From Cymbomonas tetramitiformis (lineage: Eukaryota; Chlorophyta; Pyramimonadophyceae; Pyramimonadales; Pyramimonadaceae), in NCBI GenBank assembly GCA_001247695.2, contig LGRX02034672.1:1-64000 (forward strand): a DNA stretch of 64,000 bases, in the 5' to 3' direction. How positions within the stretch are numbered: the stretch's first letter is position 1; each line of letters starts with the position of its first letter. Made by a program: the position numbers and the translations under genes. The notes under the pieces were generated by a model. The model did not search any database. It was not told where the DNA came from and saw only the letters and a list, made by a program, of their open reading frames with translations. Below, piece by piece: positions 43,410 to 54,138 of the stretch.

Positions 43410-44250
43410 GTGTTTGTGTGTGTGCGTGCGCGCGCCCTGCTCTTGATTTGCTTCTCACATCCACTGGGATGATGGTGGGCTGGGTTTTGTTGGCCGATCT
43501 CATGCCGTTCAGTGTGTGTGCGCGCGCTGTGTGGTGTAACTGCATTCATGGCATAACCATGGACCAACGGGTCCCATCCATCGACCGTGAGCCACTGGGG
43601 TGCATGCCAGCAGGGTCCGCTTACTCCGTAACCCTGGGACCAACAGTTATTGGGCGATGATCGGTCACATCGTATCATCTTTCCATGCTGCTTTGCATCT
43701 GGGTTGGGAATATGAACGAGTTGGTGGTATCTTGTCACGGCCCCGCCCTGCTCCTGATTTGCTTCTCACATCCACTGGGATGATGGTGGGCTGGCTTTTG
43801 ATGGCCGATCGCATGCCGTTCAGTGTGTGCAAGGCAGTAAGGCAGACTAGTCTGCTTTCTTTGCAAGAAGAGGCGGGGTGGGGCGAACGCCTCACTCTGT
43901 GTCCTCCCTTGATCTCTGCGGGGAGTGTCTCGGTGCCCGCTTCTGGTTTTTGCCTTCATGCATCTTCCATAGTCCGTCCACAGGTTTGCATTCATAGACC
44001 AACAAGTTTTATCAATTCATCGACTGTGAAGCCACTTGGGCATTCGCTTTCTCCGACACCCGGGAGTCAGCACGCATTGAGTTGCGCAGTCTCGCGTTTT
44101 TGGCAGTGATTGGTACATACTGGCTGGTGGTTTGCGATGTTTGTGTCGGTGTTATGCCCCGCCCTGTTTTTTAAGGCGTCTCACATCCACTGATGGTGGG
44201 CTGGCTTTTGTCAGCGGGCCTCACTCAGTGCCACTCAGTGCGTGTGTATC
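43410..44250. repeat. Dispersed repeat block, tandem partial units
   Basis: A partial unit (43430-43530) is followed by a full one (43545-43830), then a diverged third part (44155-44250) with ctcacatccactgatggtgg. Similarity to the synthetase intron repeat (13670-14230) includes the flanking 43.9-44.0 kb part, so the mobile or duplicated unit may be longer than 300 bp. All full copies keep the same minus-strand frame ([14 protein letters not shown]), which follows from DNA similarity and is not taken as a gene. Confidence 0.75.
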
Positions 44251-47237
44251 CGTGTTACACTGCCCAATTACCTCACGAAGCCCACCGCGATAATTTTCGT
44301 ATGGTGTTCGCGGCGTGGTTATCAGTGTGGTCTCGGTGTGGCAATATACTTACCCCTACTTCTATACCACACGAAGTCGACACAACGACTCTGCGATTGG
44401 TGACCGCATGTAGTGCCAACCCTGACTGACACGAGCACCACAAGCCATACACGAGAGCCATGCCGCGAAAGTGCAACACGGATGTCGGCGTACATTCATG
44501 TGGCGTTTCGTTTTTTTTTTGTGTGTGCACCAACGCAATGATGACTGTGCAGTGATTGGTATGCCCTCCGTGTGCACAAGTACCGCGATGGCCGCACACG
44601 AATACCAACGAACAAGCAAGGTGCATACCATGCATTCCAACGTTTTTACCAAATGCATCTACTTCTTTTGCATATTTTGAGTAACCCACAAATGCAATCT
44701 TAATTTGTTGACATAATTATAATTAACTCAACGGAAAACTCATGGATTCCGTGCCGTTTTCCGACCTCGCCAGTTCGAAACCGCCTACTGTATGTGAGCG
44801 TGCGCGAGGCAAAAAAACACACGTTAATTATATATCGATGCCTCATCCAAGGGCATAGACTACTCTTTGGCACTCAGTGCTACCTTCCGCCCTTTGCACC
44901 TCTGACTGCGGTGTAGAGACTCTTCCAGGTTACGACGATCTCACCTTTTCTGAAGGTATAACGAGGCACATGTTGCAGCATGCTCCTCGTCAGACCTGAC
45001 TATGTACGTGCAATGCGGCTGTGCTGAGGACGTCCTACATATTCGGGCCACCGGCGGTTCGTTGGTTGGAGCCAAGCGGAAACAGGGCGAATTTGCGGCT
45101 CCGCTTCGCTTCGGATCACGCAATTCCATGGAATATGTTGCGCTGTCCCGGCGACTTCATATGTTATGGAAAGCTTGACTCGCATATGCTACGTAGGAGA
45201 TATATGGGCAGCAGCAGCCATTTTTGAAGTTGACGAGCATCAACATCGGAAGCGCCAATCGCGCCAAGTTTTCCCTTGTAGGATTTGTGAGCATCTAAGC
45301 GTCTGGGATGGTTGATACGAGTTATATTTTGAGAGTTTCACCTTTTGGAGTGTGTGTTTCACGTGTGATATATCATGACACATATCGCACAGGCGACCTC
45401 GCAGCTCTCTGATAGTTTAATCTAGTTGACTTAGAAGCGCTTTCCAAAAATCACAAGAGTTGCAAGACGAAAATGAACCGTGATCTCACGGGCAGTATTT
45501 CGGAAATGGGCATTCTCGAATTTTCATCCGTCCATTTCATTCCCGATTGTGTCTGTCTCGAGTTCCGAGGATGTGATTGGTTGAGTACCGTTCCCATCGA
45601 ATTATACCATGCAAATAATCATAAATTATCTCAACATCGCCTGAGAAATTTGCGGGTCACTCGCATACTGCATTTGCTTTCGGGGTTTCCTCATTTTTTC
45701 CCTGCCCGTTAGCAACCCATGCCACTCTACGATTTCCTCGGGTCGTAATCCGACTTCATCGCGCACATCACTCTCGTCATCCTTTACAGTACATACTTTT
45801 TGAGACTCTTGCTCGTCCTTCTTCCTTCTTCCTGCTGTGCATGTCGTCCGTCACTGAACAATTTCCCGCCATTCTTTTTTTACCAAAACACATAACATAG
45901 CTCGACCTCCTTTCCCTAACGAAACTCCATACTTGCCTCTAAAATCACGGCCGTCGTGCCTACTCCGGGCACACTTATGCAGCCCCTCCCCGCCCGCCAT
46001 AAGAGTAACCTGTGGGCAACCTTGACTTGTGGAAGCCAAAATGAATCAGCGGGACGGGTGCCGAATGATGAGCCGTGGCCGAACGTCGGGAAAGGAATAA
46101 CGATTGGGCTTCGGGCGCCAAACATTGAATCACTGAGAAACTATGAATGTATCAGCGAATGTAATAGTGATATAAGAATATATGTGCGTAACATGATGGT
46201 ATATGTATATGACCGATTCCAAGAATCAGATGGAAAATGTGTGTACTGGCCATTTTGTAATTACCGCGACAGTGACTACAGACCGTTACGGACTTTTGTG
46301 CAAAGTCATCTTTTACGTATATGGAATAACGACAAAATATGACTAAGGTGTCCCATTGTATGGCGTGCGACTCGTATTTTTGTGATGGCCGAAATCGTTC
46401 GGGGGAAATCGTGAAAATTGGCATTTTGTTCAATTTCGACCTGAAATTCTCGATTACGCGTATGATCTGATTTCGCATTGCATGCGAAGACATCGGAACT
46501 CGATTTATCGTTATCGAAAATGGTTAGTATCACAACGAAGCGTGGGAATGCTTCATATATTGCCCATTATGCACAAACGGTCGAATTCACCCCATCTGGG
46601 CCATTATACTCAAACGGTCGATTTCGCCCCATCTGGGTCACGGAATCACGGTCATATGCACCATACTAGTCATATGGTTATATGGTCGGTCGTATGTATG
46701 CATATACCCTTGTATCCGAATAACCCTTTACCTTCCAGATTTCAAGATAGCTTTAAATAGGATTTCATCGATTTCTCCATATAATTTGCAATGGGACATA
46801 TTGATGCAAGGGGACATAGGCCATGCCATCACAATGGACGGTGTAATAATGTTATAGGGTTATAGATGGACGCCTATCTTATCGCAAGAAACGGCTACCA
46901 ACTCTTGACACCGCAAACAGCATAAATCAGAGCAGCGGCACTAGCTGGTTCAGCATGCTCTCCCGTGCAGGGCAATACCGACATGATACGCCTGCTTGTC
47001 ATTCGATCGGTACTCACAGCAAGGTACCACACCCAGGAGCAGGCATGCCCTAATTTGAATATGCTTCCCCTGCGCGCTGATCGGTACAATATACTAATAT
47101 TTACAGGGCATCGCCACACTGGATATCTACGGCGTAATGTCCCTAAAATATATACACTAGGTTGTAATGACACACTAAGTACATTTCCGCTGCATGTCGT
47201 GGAGACATGCGGTCATCTCAAATCACCTATTCCTCCA
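44251..47237. other. Intergenic region, nothing recognised
   Basis: Short frames on both strands lack domains. A two-copy direct repeat of about 38 bp (cattatgcacaaacggtcg / cattatactcaaacggtcg, 46563-46637) was noted. A T-run of 10 is at 44510-44520. No RNA gene was identified. Confidence 0.35.
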
Positions 47238-47600
47238 TTAGCCCTCTACTTTTACCCTCACAGTAGGCATGCAAAGAGTATCAAGCTCATTCTCTAACCG
47301 ATCAAACTCTGGATCTTGCAAGTCGATGGTTTCGCTAGCCTCCCCTTGCGCAAGATCCACATAGATCTCTTCTCCCGTAATGAGGTCGACATCTCCCCCA
47401 TCCACCAACCCTGCCTCGTATTGAAGCTTAACTGGAAGCATGGCCTGATGAGTCTGGCCCAGGTATTGCTCAATGCTGCGCAGGATATTCAACGCTAGCG
47501 CCCTGCATGCGCACAGCCTCGACACATCAGGCATGGCAAACTGCATGCTCACATTATCGGAGCGTTTGCGCACACACAATCTGCAACACAGTACTTCCAT
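47238..47600 (-). CDS. Candidate terminal exon(s), unassigned protein
   Basis: On the minus strand a frame reads RSDNVSMQFAMPDVSRLC, then ALALNILRSIEQYLGQTHQA, LPVKLQYEAGLVDGGDVDLI and an acidic tail to a stop at 47238. An acceptor (ttgcag) precedes it near 47580. The composition is that of a real, soluble, acidic protein end. It may be the 3' end of the minus-strand gene at 48734-52339, which lies upstream on the same strand, or a separate gene. No family was recognised. Confidence 0.4.
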   Translation of the reverse strand: MEVLCCRLCVRKRSDNVSMQFAMPDVSRLCACRALALNILRSIEQYLGQTHQAMLPVKLQYEAGLVDGGDVDLITGEEIYVDLAQGEASETIDLQDPEFDRLENELDTLCMPTVRVKVEG

Positions 47601-47859
47601 ATAGAGGTGCGCACAAACAATGCGGCGCATGCATAATTCAAGCAATCGGCCAGTAGCCAAGCGCAGATGTGCGTTGGGGCAAAAAGGCATATGGACGAGG
47701 TCCTGAGGCAAAGTACCCCACACACGCCAGCGCACGATGGTGACCTACTCTCTCAAGTCACTAGGCGTGACATCGGAGTTGCGCTTGAATTCGTCTGGGA
47801 CGTGAAGCATCTTTCGTTTCCACGCGCGATCGCGGTTTGCCGGCAACACTCATGCAGGA

Positions 47860-48357
47860 CGTGGTGAAAGGAGGTCACCGTGACACAGTCGGAGGGCACA
47901 TGAAAGGAGCATTCTTCAGAGAGATGCGAAAATCGCAGGTGGTCAAAGACAGGGAACCCATCCGAGAGACTGCAGACAGGAGAATGTGGGCAAGGGCATG
48001 CGCGAGCAGCGCAATCCTGACGCAGAGCAAGATGCTGAAACGAAGGCACATAGCCATATTGTACCCTGCAGATCTAATGAAACCGGCCCCAAAGTATGCA
48101 TAGCGAGCTCCGCCGGCGCCATGTTGGCGGGTCATCACCTGGAAGCCGTGGTGCCTTGGTCATGGAGATCAGCAAGGCGGTCTGCGAGCTGGGCCCCGGA
48201 CGGGAGCATGCGGATGGCGGGGGGGTATGAGGCCTGCCGCATGGAGGTGCGCGAGCGCCCGCTGCGCGTCCTGGACGTGCGGGTTCCCACTGCACGCCAC
48301 CTCCGCATCCCGTCCATACAATGCCATCACTCCTACCTCCCCAGAAACGATATCCAC
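47860..48357 (-). CDS. Candidate minus-strand exons between 47.6 and 48.7 kb
   Basis: Two blocks look coding. The first, about 48357-48170 (SGEVGVMALYGRDAEVA ... QDAQRALAHLHAAGLI), may shift frame at a C-run (48218-48225) into MLPSGAQLADRLADLHDQG and ends at TTCCAG|gtgatg. The second, about 48029-47880, follows tttcag and is rich in Cys and His (HLALRQDCAARACPCPHSP). They may join the upstream AT-hook gene to the exon at 47238. Splicing is not established. Confidence 0.25.
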
Positions 48358-48733
48358 CCGGATAACATGCGCCCAGTAGCGCGAGCATGCAGCGCGTGAA
48401 AACCAAGAAATGAGTCAGGGCTGAATCTGGCACATTGACTAACATGCATCGGACCATGAGCGTTCATCGCATGACTCAGACCAGAATCACACACGGATGT
48501 CGCATTTGCGACAGCACCGAAACAGAGACTCACTCCGGAGGGCTCCCAGTGGGGTCACTCCGGAGGGCTCCCAGTGGGGTCACTCCGGAGGGCTCCCAGT
48601 GGGGTGCTCCCAGGGGTGTGAACTGTGAGTGACCATGAACCACGCCCTCTGGTGCCGGGTGGCCTTACTCCTGGGGGGAGAGGGACCGCCAATGCAGTGG
48701 GCAGCCGAGGCCAACAAACACAACTCCTGCATA

Positions 48734-51580
48734 TTAGTGCACTCCACCACAGCCTACATTCATAGGATCGGAGATGGAAGGCTGCAAACCTTCATCCAGC
48801 CGCGGCATCAGCAAACGTCTTCGCAGGCGAATGTAATCGGCTGTGTCTTCGTCTATTTCCTCAGGATCCTCGAGCTCAACGGTCACCTCTTCCTCGCCAG
48901 TCTCCTCTCCTGACCCTGCTGGCGCCGCATCCCTCCTGCTCCTATCCCTTCCAGCATCGCCACCGTTCTGCCGCGCGTCCTGCACTGTGTCGCCGTCACC
49001 CGCCTCAGCGAATGCGTCACTCGCAACTCTGCTGGGTTGCTCTGCCACCGGCTCGGGGGACTCCACAGCTTCCCTGCCTGGAGCCCTCACCAGTAACAGC
49101 AGCTGGTGCATATACCGGCGAGGCGCCAAAGCCTGCCAGGCGCTGCAAGGCGCCTCCGCAGGTACCACAGCCCCTGGGCTCGCCGGCGCCTCCGCAGGTG
49201 CCACAGCCCCTGGGCTCGCCGGCGCCTCCGCAGGTGCCCCCGCCCCTGGGCTCGCCGGCGCCTCTGCAGGTGCCACAGCCCCTGGGCTCGCCGGCGCCTC
49301 CGCAGGTGCCCCCGCCCCCAGACTTGCAGGCAACTCCGTAGGTGCCCCCATCCCTGAACTGCTTGGCATCTCCGCAGGTGCCCTCGCCCCCGGAGTCCCC
49401 AGCACCTCTGCAGGCACGCCCGTCCCTGGACACCCTGGCACCTCCACAGCCAACCCCGCACCCAGACTTCCCAGCACCTCCACAGGCACCTCCGCAGGCA
49501 CCCCGGCCACCGGACTCCCCAGCACCTCGTCGGGCTCCCTGGCTCCTGCCCCCGGACTCTCCAGCACATTCACAGACGCACCCACCCCCGGATTCCCCAG
49601 CATCCTCGCAGGTGCTTTTCTACCTGGCACCAGTCCACGGGGCCGATTCAGAGGGGGACGTCCTCGACGCTTGGGACTTGGGGAGACTCTCCCACCGCGC
49701 CCCTGCGCGAGCGACGGCCCATCTTCCCCCACGGACGTGCCCTCCACAGAGCGCCCTTCCCCTGCTACAGATGCGTTCAACGATGCACGCCTGCCGTCCA
49801 TGTGCTGTGGCTGGCGTCCGCGTCCTCTGCCCCTGAGACCAGGAGGGCGCCCGCGCCGCCCTCCGCGCCCTCCTCGGTTAGATGGCGCTGGATGGGTGTC
49901 TACCGCAGCCAAGAAAGGGGGCTTCGGAGACTCTCGGATGGCCTCCTCACGTTCTGGCAACTCCGGCATGCTCGGGACTGCCACCTGCAGCCTGCTCCGG
50001 GTGACCGGCGCAAAATCGTCCACAAGCCAGTGCTCCCTCGAGATGGGCACCGGATCCTCACGGACCGGTGCTGCCGACTCGCCTCCCTCCACAAGTGGCG
50101 CATTAGCTGGTGGCTCAGTGTTTCTCCACTGCCTCTCCCTCGCAGCCTCCTTCATGCTCACAGCCTCTGCCGGGCCAGGCCTGGCCGCATCCGGAATGCA
50201 CGCCACCTCCCCCTCTGAGCAGCCCGTGCGGTCTGGCATCGTGCGGTCTGGCATCGCGCGGTCTGGCATCGCGCGGTCTGGCATTGTGCGGTCCGCCGTC
50301 GAGGGGTCCGCCGTCGTAGGGTCAGATCGCATCGACGGCCCGAGGGTTACAGGGTCCTCGACCAGGACGAGACGCCTCATCTTTTGTGAGGCAACGACGG
50401 GTGGCTCATCCTTTGCGCAAGATCTCTTATTCCCGCCCGCCATGCCGCCCCGTTGGAGGCCTCGGCTGCGCCCGCGCCCCCTTCCGCGCGCCTGCCTGCT
50501 GTGAGCATCGCCTCCCCCTGCGCCCTTGCTGCCGTCTCTGCTCTCCTCAGTGCCCGGGAAAACACTGGGCGTCGCGCATGCTGCCCGGTTGCTATCATCC
50601 CCGCTCCCGTCCGCCTCTGCTGCTGGCCTCAGTCTTTCTGCCCCCGCCAGCTCCCCCCTTTGCCCCTGTGCGCAACCCTCACCCCCCTTGCTGTGACGAT
50701 TGAGATCTGCAGGACCCGCCACGACGTCCATCATGGTATGACCCCACAAATTACCGTCGCCTGCATGCTCCACCCCCTCCGCTGACCCCGTTGCCTCTGC
50801 CCCATCCACTGGTCGCCCCATGCGCCGGCTCCTCTTACCCCGAACCTTCGCATGCTGCAGGTCTCCACTCACATCCGCCTGGGACACCGGGAGGGAGGTG
50901 GCCTGGCCTTGAGCCCGCCTGGCAGCGGCCTTGAGGCTGCTGCCACCCCAAATGTTGGGCACCGCTGCCAGGGTTCCTTCATCCACATCCCCCTCCACCA
51001 GAGCCTCCCTTCGCCCCCCTCTTCCATCCCCCCTGATGCCCCCTCTGCTCCTCCCTCTCCCACTTCCTCTGCCGCGTCCTGTCGCTTGCGTATCTCTTGG
51101 CTCTGCTGACGTATTGGGGTCAACTCGTCTCCGCTTCTTGCCGGGGGACTTTCGCGGCTCTTCAACAACTGACTGCATGCCGAGGCCCCCAGGGCCACTG
51201 GGCGACACAAGTGAAGTGGCAGGTGGGGCCGCGGAGGTGGGATAGCGCCGGCGTCCGCTTGCGCGGCCGGGGGAAGCGGGTGCAGAGTCCGGCGCCCCCC
51301 GACTACCCCTTGGGCCTGCGTCCCCTCCACCATTCTCGTCGGCGCCGAGGTGTTCCAAGGACCCCCTGCGCCCCCTCTCTCCGGCCTGTCGGGGGACGGA
51401 ATGTGCGGCAGGCAATGCCCTGCTGGGGCGGGCCTCGCCCTGCTGCCCCTCAGATGTCGGAGCCATGGACTCCTCCTCGTCCTCCCCACCCTCCTCGCTC
51501 AAGGAATCGTACAGCGAGGTTTGCACTGCCACGTCACGCGCCCAGAAAGACTCCATCTCGTCATCCGTGTCCGCATCCGC
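48734..51580 (-). CDS. Large AT-hook and RGG-rich probable nuclear protein, main exon
   Basis: A frame of about 949 codons entered at the acceptor ggcag|gcg (51580). It starts acidic (ADADTDDEMESF, SLSEEGGEDEEES). It holds several AT-hook-like cores (GRGRGSGRGRSRGG, GRRGRPPGLRGRGRGR, KRRGRPPLNRPRG), a PGKKRRR nuclear localisation-like cluster, five MPDR(A/T)-type repeats, and about ten 12-residue repeats of the form GA(V/G)APAEAPASP. It ends acidic (EEVTVELEDPEEIDED). These traits suggest a disordered chromatin or DNA-binding protein; no catalytic domain was seen. The C-terminus may be spliced at gaag|gtttgc (about 48795) rather than ending at 48734. A plus-strand frame over the same bases is a GC artefact. 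Confidence 0.6.
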   Translation of the reverse strand, partial: ADADTDDEMESFWARDVAVQTSLYDSLSEEGGEDEEESMAPTSEGQQGEARPSRALPAAHSVPRQAGERGRRGSLEHLGADENGGGDAGPRGSRGAPDSAPASPGRASGRRRYPTSAAPPATSLVSPSGPGGLGMQSVVEEPRKSPGKKRRRVDPNTSAEPRDTQATGRGRGSGRGRSRGGIRGDGRGGRREALVEGDVDEGTLAAVPNIWGGSSLKAAARRAQGQATSLPVSQADVSGDLQHAKVRGKRSRRMGRPVDGAEATGSAEGVEHAGDGNLWGHTMMDVVAGPADLNRHSKGGEGCAQGQRGELAGAERLRPAAEADGSGDDSNRAACATPSVFPGTEESRDGSKGAGGGDAHSRQARGRGRGRSRGLQRGGMAGGNKRSCAKDEPPVVASQKMRRLVLVEDPVTLGPSMRSDPTTADPSTADRTMPDRAMPDRAMPDRTMPDRTGCSEGEVACIPDAARPGPAEAVSMKEAARERQWRNTEPPANAPLVEGGESAAPVREDPVPISREHWLVDDFAPVTRSRLQVAVPSMPELPEREEAIRESPKPPFLAAVDTHPAPSNRGGRGGRRGRPPGLRGRGRGRQPQHMDGRRASLNASVAGEGRSVEGTSVGEDGPSLAQGRGGRVSPSPKRRGRPPLNRPRGLVPGRKAPARMLGNPGVGASVNVLESPGAGAREPDEVLGSPVAGVPAEVPVEVLGSLGAGLAVEVPGCPGTGVPAEVLGTPGARAPAEMPSSSGMGAPTELPASLGAGAPAEAPASPGAVAPAEAPASPGAGAPAEAPASPGAVAPAEAPASPGAVVPAEAPCSAWQALAPRRYMHQLLLLVRAPGREAVESPEPVAEQPSRVASDAFAEAGDGDTVQDARQNGGDAGRDRSRRDAAPAGSGEETGEEEVTVELEDPEEIDEDTADYIRLRRRLLMPRLDEGLQPSISDPMNVGCGGVH

Positions 51581-51639
51581 CTGCCAGGTCAATCCTCCGC
51601 ATCAGTACGTCTATGCGGCTAGCACTTCACTACCAAGCA

Positions 51640-52025
51640 AGCGCGTGCACTATGGCATGCACCCGGCTACTGTGTGCCCCCAGCAGCCCCCTGTGCCCCC
51701 CCACCCCCCTGCAGTCCCCTGTGGTTCCCGCGCCCCCATGCAGCCCCTGTGATCCCAGCGTTCTCCCTGCAGCCCCCTGTGGTCCCCGGCGCCCTCCCCT
51801 GCAGCCCCCTGTGGTCCCCGGCCCTCCCCTGCAGCCCCCTGTGGTCCCTGCAACCCCTGGTCCCGGCGCCCTGGCCCGACGCCCTGCAGCCCCCTGTGGT
51901 CCCCAGCGCCCTCCTGCAACCCCCTGTGGTCCCGGCGCCCTCCCCTGCAACCCCCTGTGGTTCCCGGCACACCCCCCTGCAGCCCACTGCGGTCCCCGGC
52001 GCCCCCCTAGTGTCCCTGCCACATA
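51640..52025. repeat. GC-rich minisatellite in the AT-hook gene intron
   Basis: About ten variable copies of a 27-33 bp unit built on cctgcagccccctgtggtcc and ccggcgccct fill the intron between 51581 and 52110. Its composition is close to that of the synthetase intron minisatellite, but the unit is different. Confidence 0.9.
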
Positions 52026-52110
52026 AATGGGAATGTATATATTCCATAGTAAATACAGGAAGAGGCAAAAAACTGGAAGTGGGATCTGAGGAATAATATT
52101 TTGGCACTAC

Positions 52111-52339
52111 CTGGGAATCCTCGTTGGTCACCCCCCGGCTTGATGATGGTGGGTCAGGGGAATGCGCCGGGAGTTGCATGGGCTCCCGTAGGACGTCTAG
52201 AGCATAGTCCTCGAGACCAAGTTCAGCCCCTCGCAGCCAATTGCGGAGCTGGGAAATGTGTGCGCGTGATGAGGCGGGAAGCTCGGATGTCTCCTCAAGT
52301 GTCAAGAGGAACTGGCCAAGGTCGCTAATGAACTTCACG
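52111..52339 (-). CDS. Upstream exon of the AT-hook gene
   Basis: The minus-strand exon after gagctgcag reads KFISDLGQFLLTLEETSELP, SRAHISQLRNWLRGAELGLEDYALDVL and ends in EDSQ at cag|gtagtg (52111). Phase 0 joins it to ADADTDD of the exon at 51580. It is a helical segment of unknown family. Exons further upstream are expected, as no start codon is present, but none was identified with confidence. Confidence 0.5.
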
Positions 52340-52685
52340 CTGCAGCTCTGGCCTGACTTGCCCTGTCATCGCAGCGCGCACCGCCTTCAACAATTCGATC
52401 TCTACACGTGACACCGGTCAGATGGCAGACCTGAGACTACCCTGCCACCCATTAGGTCCATACTATTCGAGCAAGCGCTGTGTTGATCAACCCTAATCTG
52501 ACATGACTCTCACCCACGCGGCACTCACTGCAGCTGCACTCTCTCGCCCGCGTTCTCAGTGCAAGATGGACAGCTCGCGCCCGCAGGCGACGCAGGCATA
52601 CGACCTGCGCCTGGCCATTCAGGAACTGCTCGCACTTGCCAACGTGCTACACTCACATCACTTGCCCCCTGTAGCCGAAAAGGGG
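52340..52685. other. Stretch upstream of the AT-hook exon
   Basis: No confident gene. A plus-strand frame (KMDSSRPQATQAYDLRLAIQ, ELLALANVLHSHHLPP; about 52563-52690) has protein-like composition but no known domain. Upstream exons of the minus-strand AT-hook gene could also lie here. Confidence 0.25.
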
Positions 52686-52757
52686 CTCACACGCGCCTAT
52701 GTGTATGACGCTCGCCTCACTCACACACGCCTATGTGTATGATGCTCGCCTCACTCA
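52686..52757. repeat. 34-bp tandem repeat split by an inserted block
   Basis: Two units of cacgcgcctatgtgtatgac + gctcgcctcactca lie here. The same unit reappears at 53899-53948 after a block of about 1.14 kb (52758-53897) made of a dispersed repeat and a repeated domain. The block therefore interrupts what was one array. Confidence 0.75.
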
Positions 52758-53060
52758 CTGAACGGCATGAGATCGGCCAACAAAAGCCAGCCCATCATCA
52801 TCCCAGTGGATGTGAAAAGCAAATCAAGAGCAGGGCGGGGCCGTGACAAGATACCACAAACGCATACATATTCCCAACCCAAATGCAAAGCAGCATGGAA
52901 AGATGATACGATGTGACCGATCGTCGCCAAACAACTGTTGGTCTCTGGGTTACGGAGTAAGCGGACCCTGCTGGCATGCCCCCCAGTGGCTCCCGGTCGA
53001 TGGATGGGACCTGTTGGTCCATGGTTATGTCATGAATGCAGTCACACCACACAGCATGGA
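52758..53060. repeat. Inverted copy of the dispersed repeat
   Basis: Reads in reverse as the unit at 43545-43830 and 13670-13950, starting tgaacggcatgagatcggcc and ending at gcagtcacaccacacagc. An A-run of 13 follows at 53073-53085, suggesting a poly(A) tail on the plus strand and possible retroposition (SINE-like). Confidence 0.7.
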
Positions 53061-53100
53061 CACCCCAAGTCAAAAAAAAAAAAAGGAAACATGCGGGCAC

Positions 53101-53897
53101 CTAAGTGCTCCCCACAAAATTCAAGGGAAAACATAGAAGGTGTACTTCACCACCTTCTGCCTCTCCTCGCAGCACGACAGACGAATCTACCGAGCTCTCC
53201 AAGAGGCAGTGCCCGCCAGAATGGCACCACAGGGATAACCGCCTCCCAAAACCCACTTCCACCCAGCGGCCGTCCCCGTTCACAGCGATCCGCCAGTACT
53301 TCATATTAAGGTCAAAGAACACAAGTCCCCCGGCATGTGTAATAACCATGAGCACTGTACACGGAGAGGGAGCTAGCGTCAGACGAATCCAAGACACTCC
53401 CAAAAAGCGAGCCGTAGACGAATCCCCGACGCACTCAAAGAGGCAGTACCCGTCAGAAGGGTACCACAGGGACAGCCACATCCCATCATCCAAATCATTC
53501 CAGTGGCCGTCCCCGTTCACAACGAGATGCCAGTACCCCATAAAGTGGGTGTCGATCACCAGTCCCCCGGCAGGTGAAAAAGCCCCAAGGCACTGGACAT
53601 AAATAGAGCCAGCCGCAGACGAATCCCCGACGCCCTCAAAGAGGCAGTACCCGTCAGAAGGGTACCACAGGGACAGCCACATCCCATCATCCAAATCATT
53701 CCAGTGGCCGTCCCCGTTCACAGCGAGATGTCAGCACCCCATAACGTGGCTGTCAACCACCAGTCCCCGGCAGGTGAAAAAGCCCCAAGGCACTGGACAT
53801 AAATAGAGCCAGCCGCAGACGAATCCCCGACGCCCTCAAAGAGGCAGTACCCGTCAGAAGGGTACCACAGGGACAGCCACAATCCCATCATCCAAAG
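53101..53897 (-). CDS. Tandemly repeated aromatic domain, minus strand
   Basis: Three or four units of about 60-67 residues, read on the minus strand. The best two encode YWHLVVNGDGHWNDLDDG, MWLSLWYPSDGYCLFE, (G/C)VGDSS and, in one, IYVQCLGAFSPAGGLVIDTHFMG before the next unit. A diverged third has YWRIAVNGDGRWVEV and LSLWCHSGGHCLLE. The pattern YW...VNGDG.W and LSLWY.SDGYCLFE is conserved at the protein level with a fixed spacing. The 5' unit (53760-53890) has frame breaks. No known family was recognised; it could be a lectin- or beta-propeller-like repeat, but that is a guess. Whether it is an expressed gene or a duplicated relic is open. Confidence 0.4.
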
Positions 53898-54138
53898 CTC
53901 GCCTCACTCACACGCGCCTATGTGTATGACGCTCGCTTCACTCACACCCGAACATGAAACTTGCGCTGCCACCCAAGACGGCTTTGTACACATTTACATA
54001 TGATACTGGCTTTGCGTCTGATACCAAGCAACGGGCAGATAAACCGACAAGACGTGATGCACTGCCGGCACTTGAACTTTGATGGGTGAAAGTTTGGTTC
54101 ACCGCTTGCACTTGGAGGTTACGGGTGGATTCAAGGGC

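Noticed and set aside
48843..50504. A 553-codon plus-strand frame opposite the AT-hook exon
   Set aside because: It is a GC-rich mirror of the minus-strand frame; its Pro/Ala/Ser peptide has no domain, while the minus strand has AT-hooks, acidic ends and a matching splice joint to the upstream exon.
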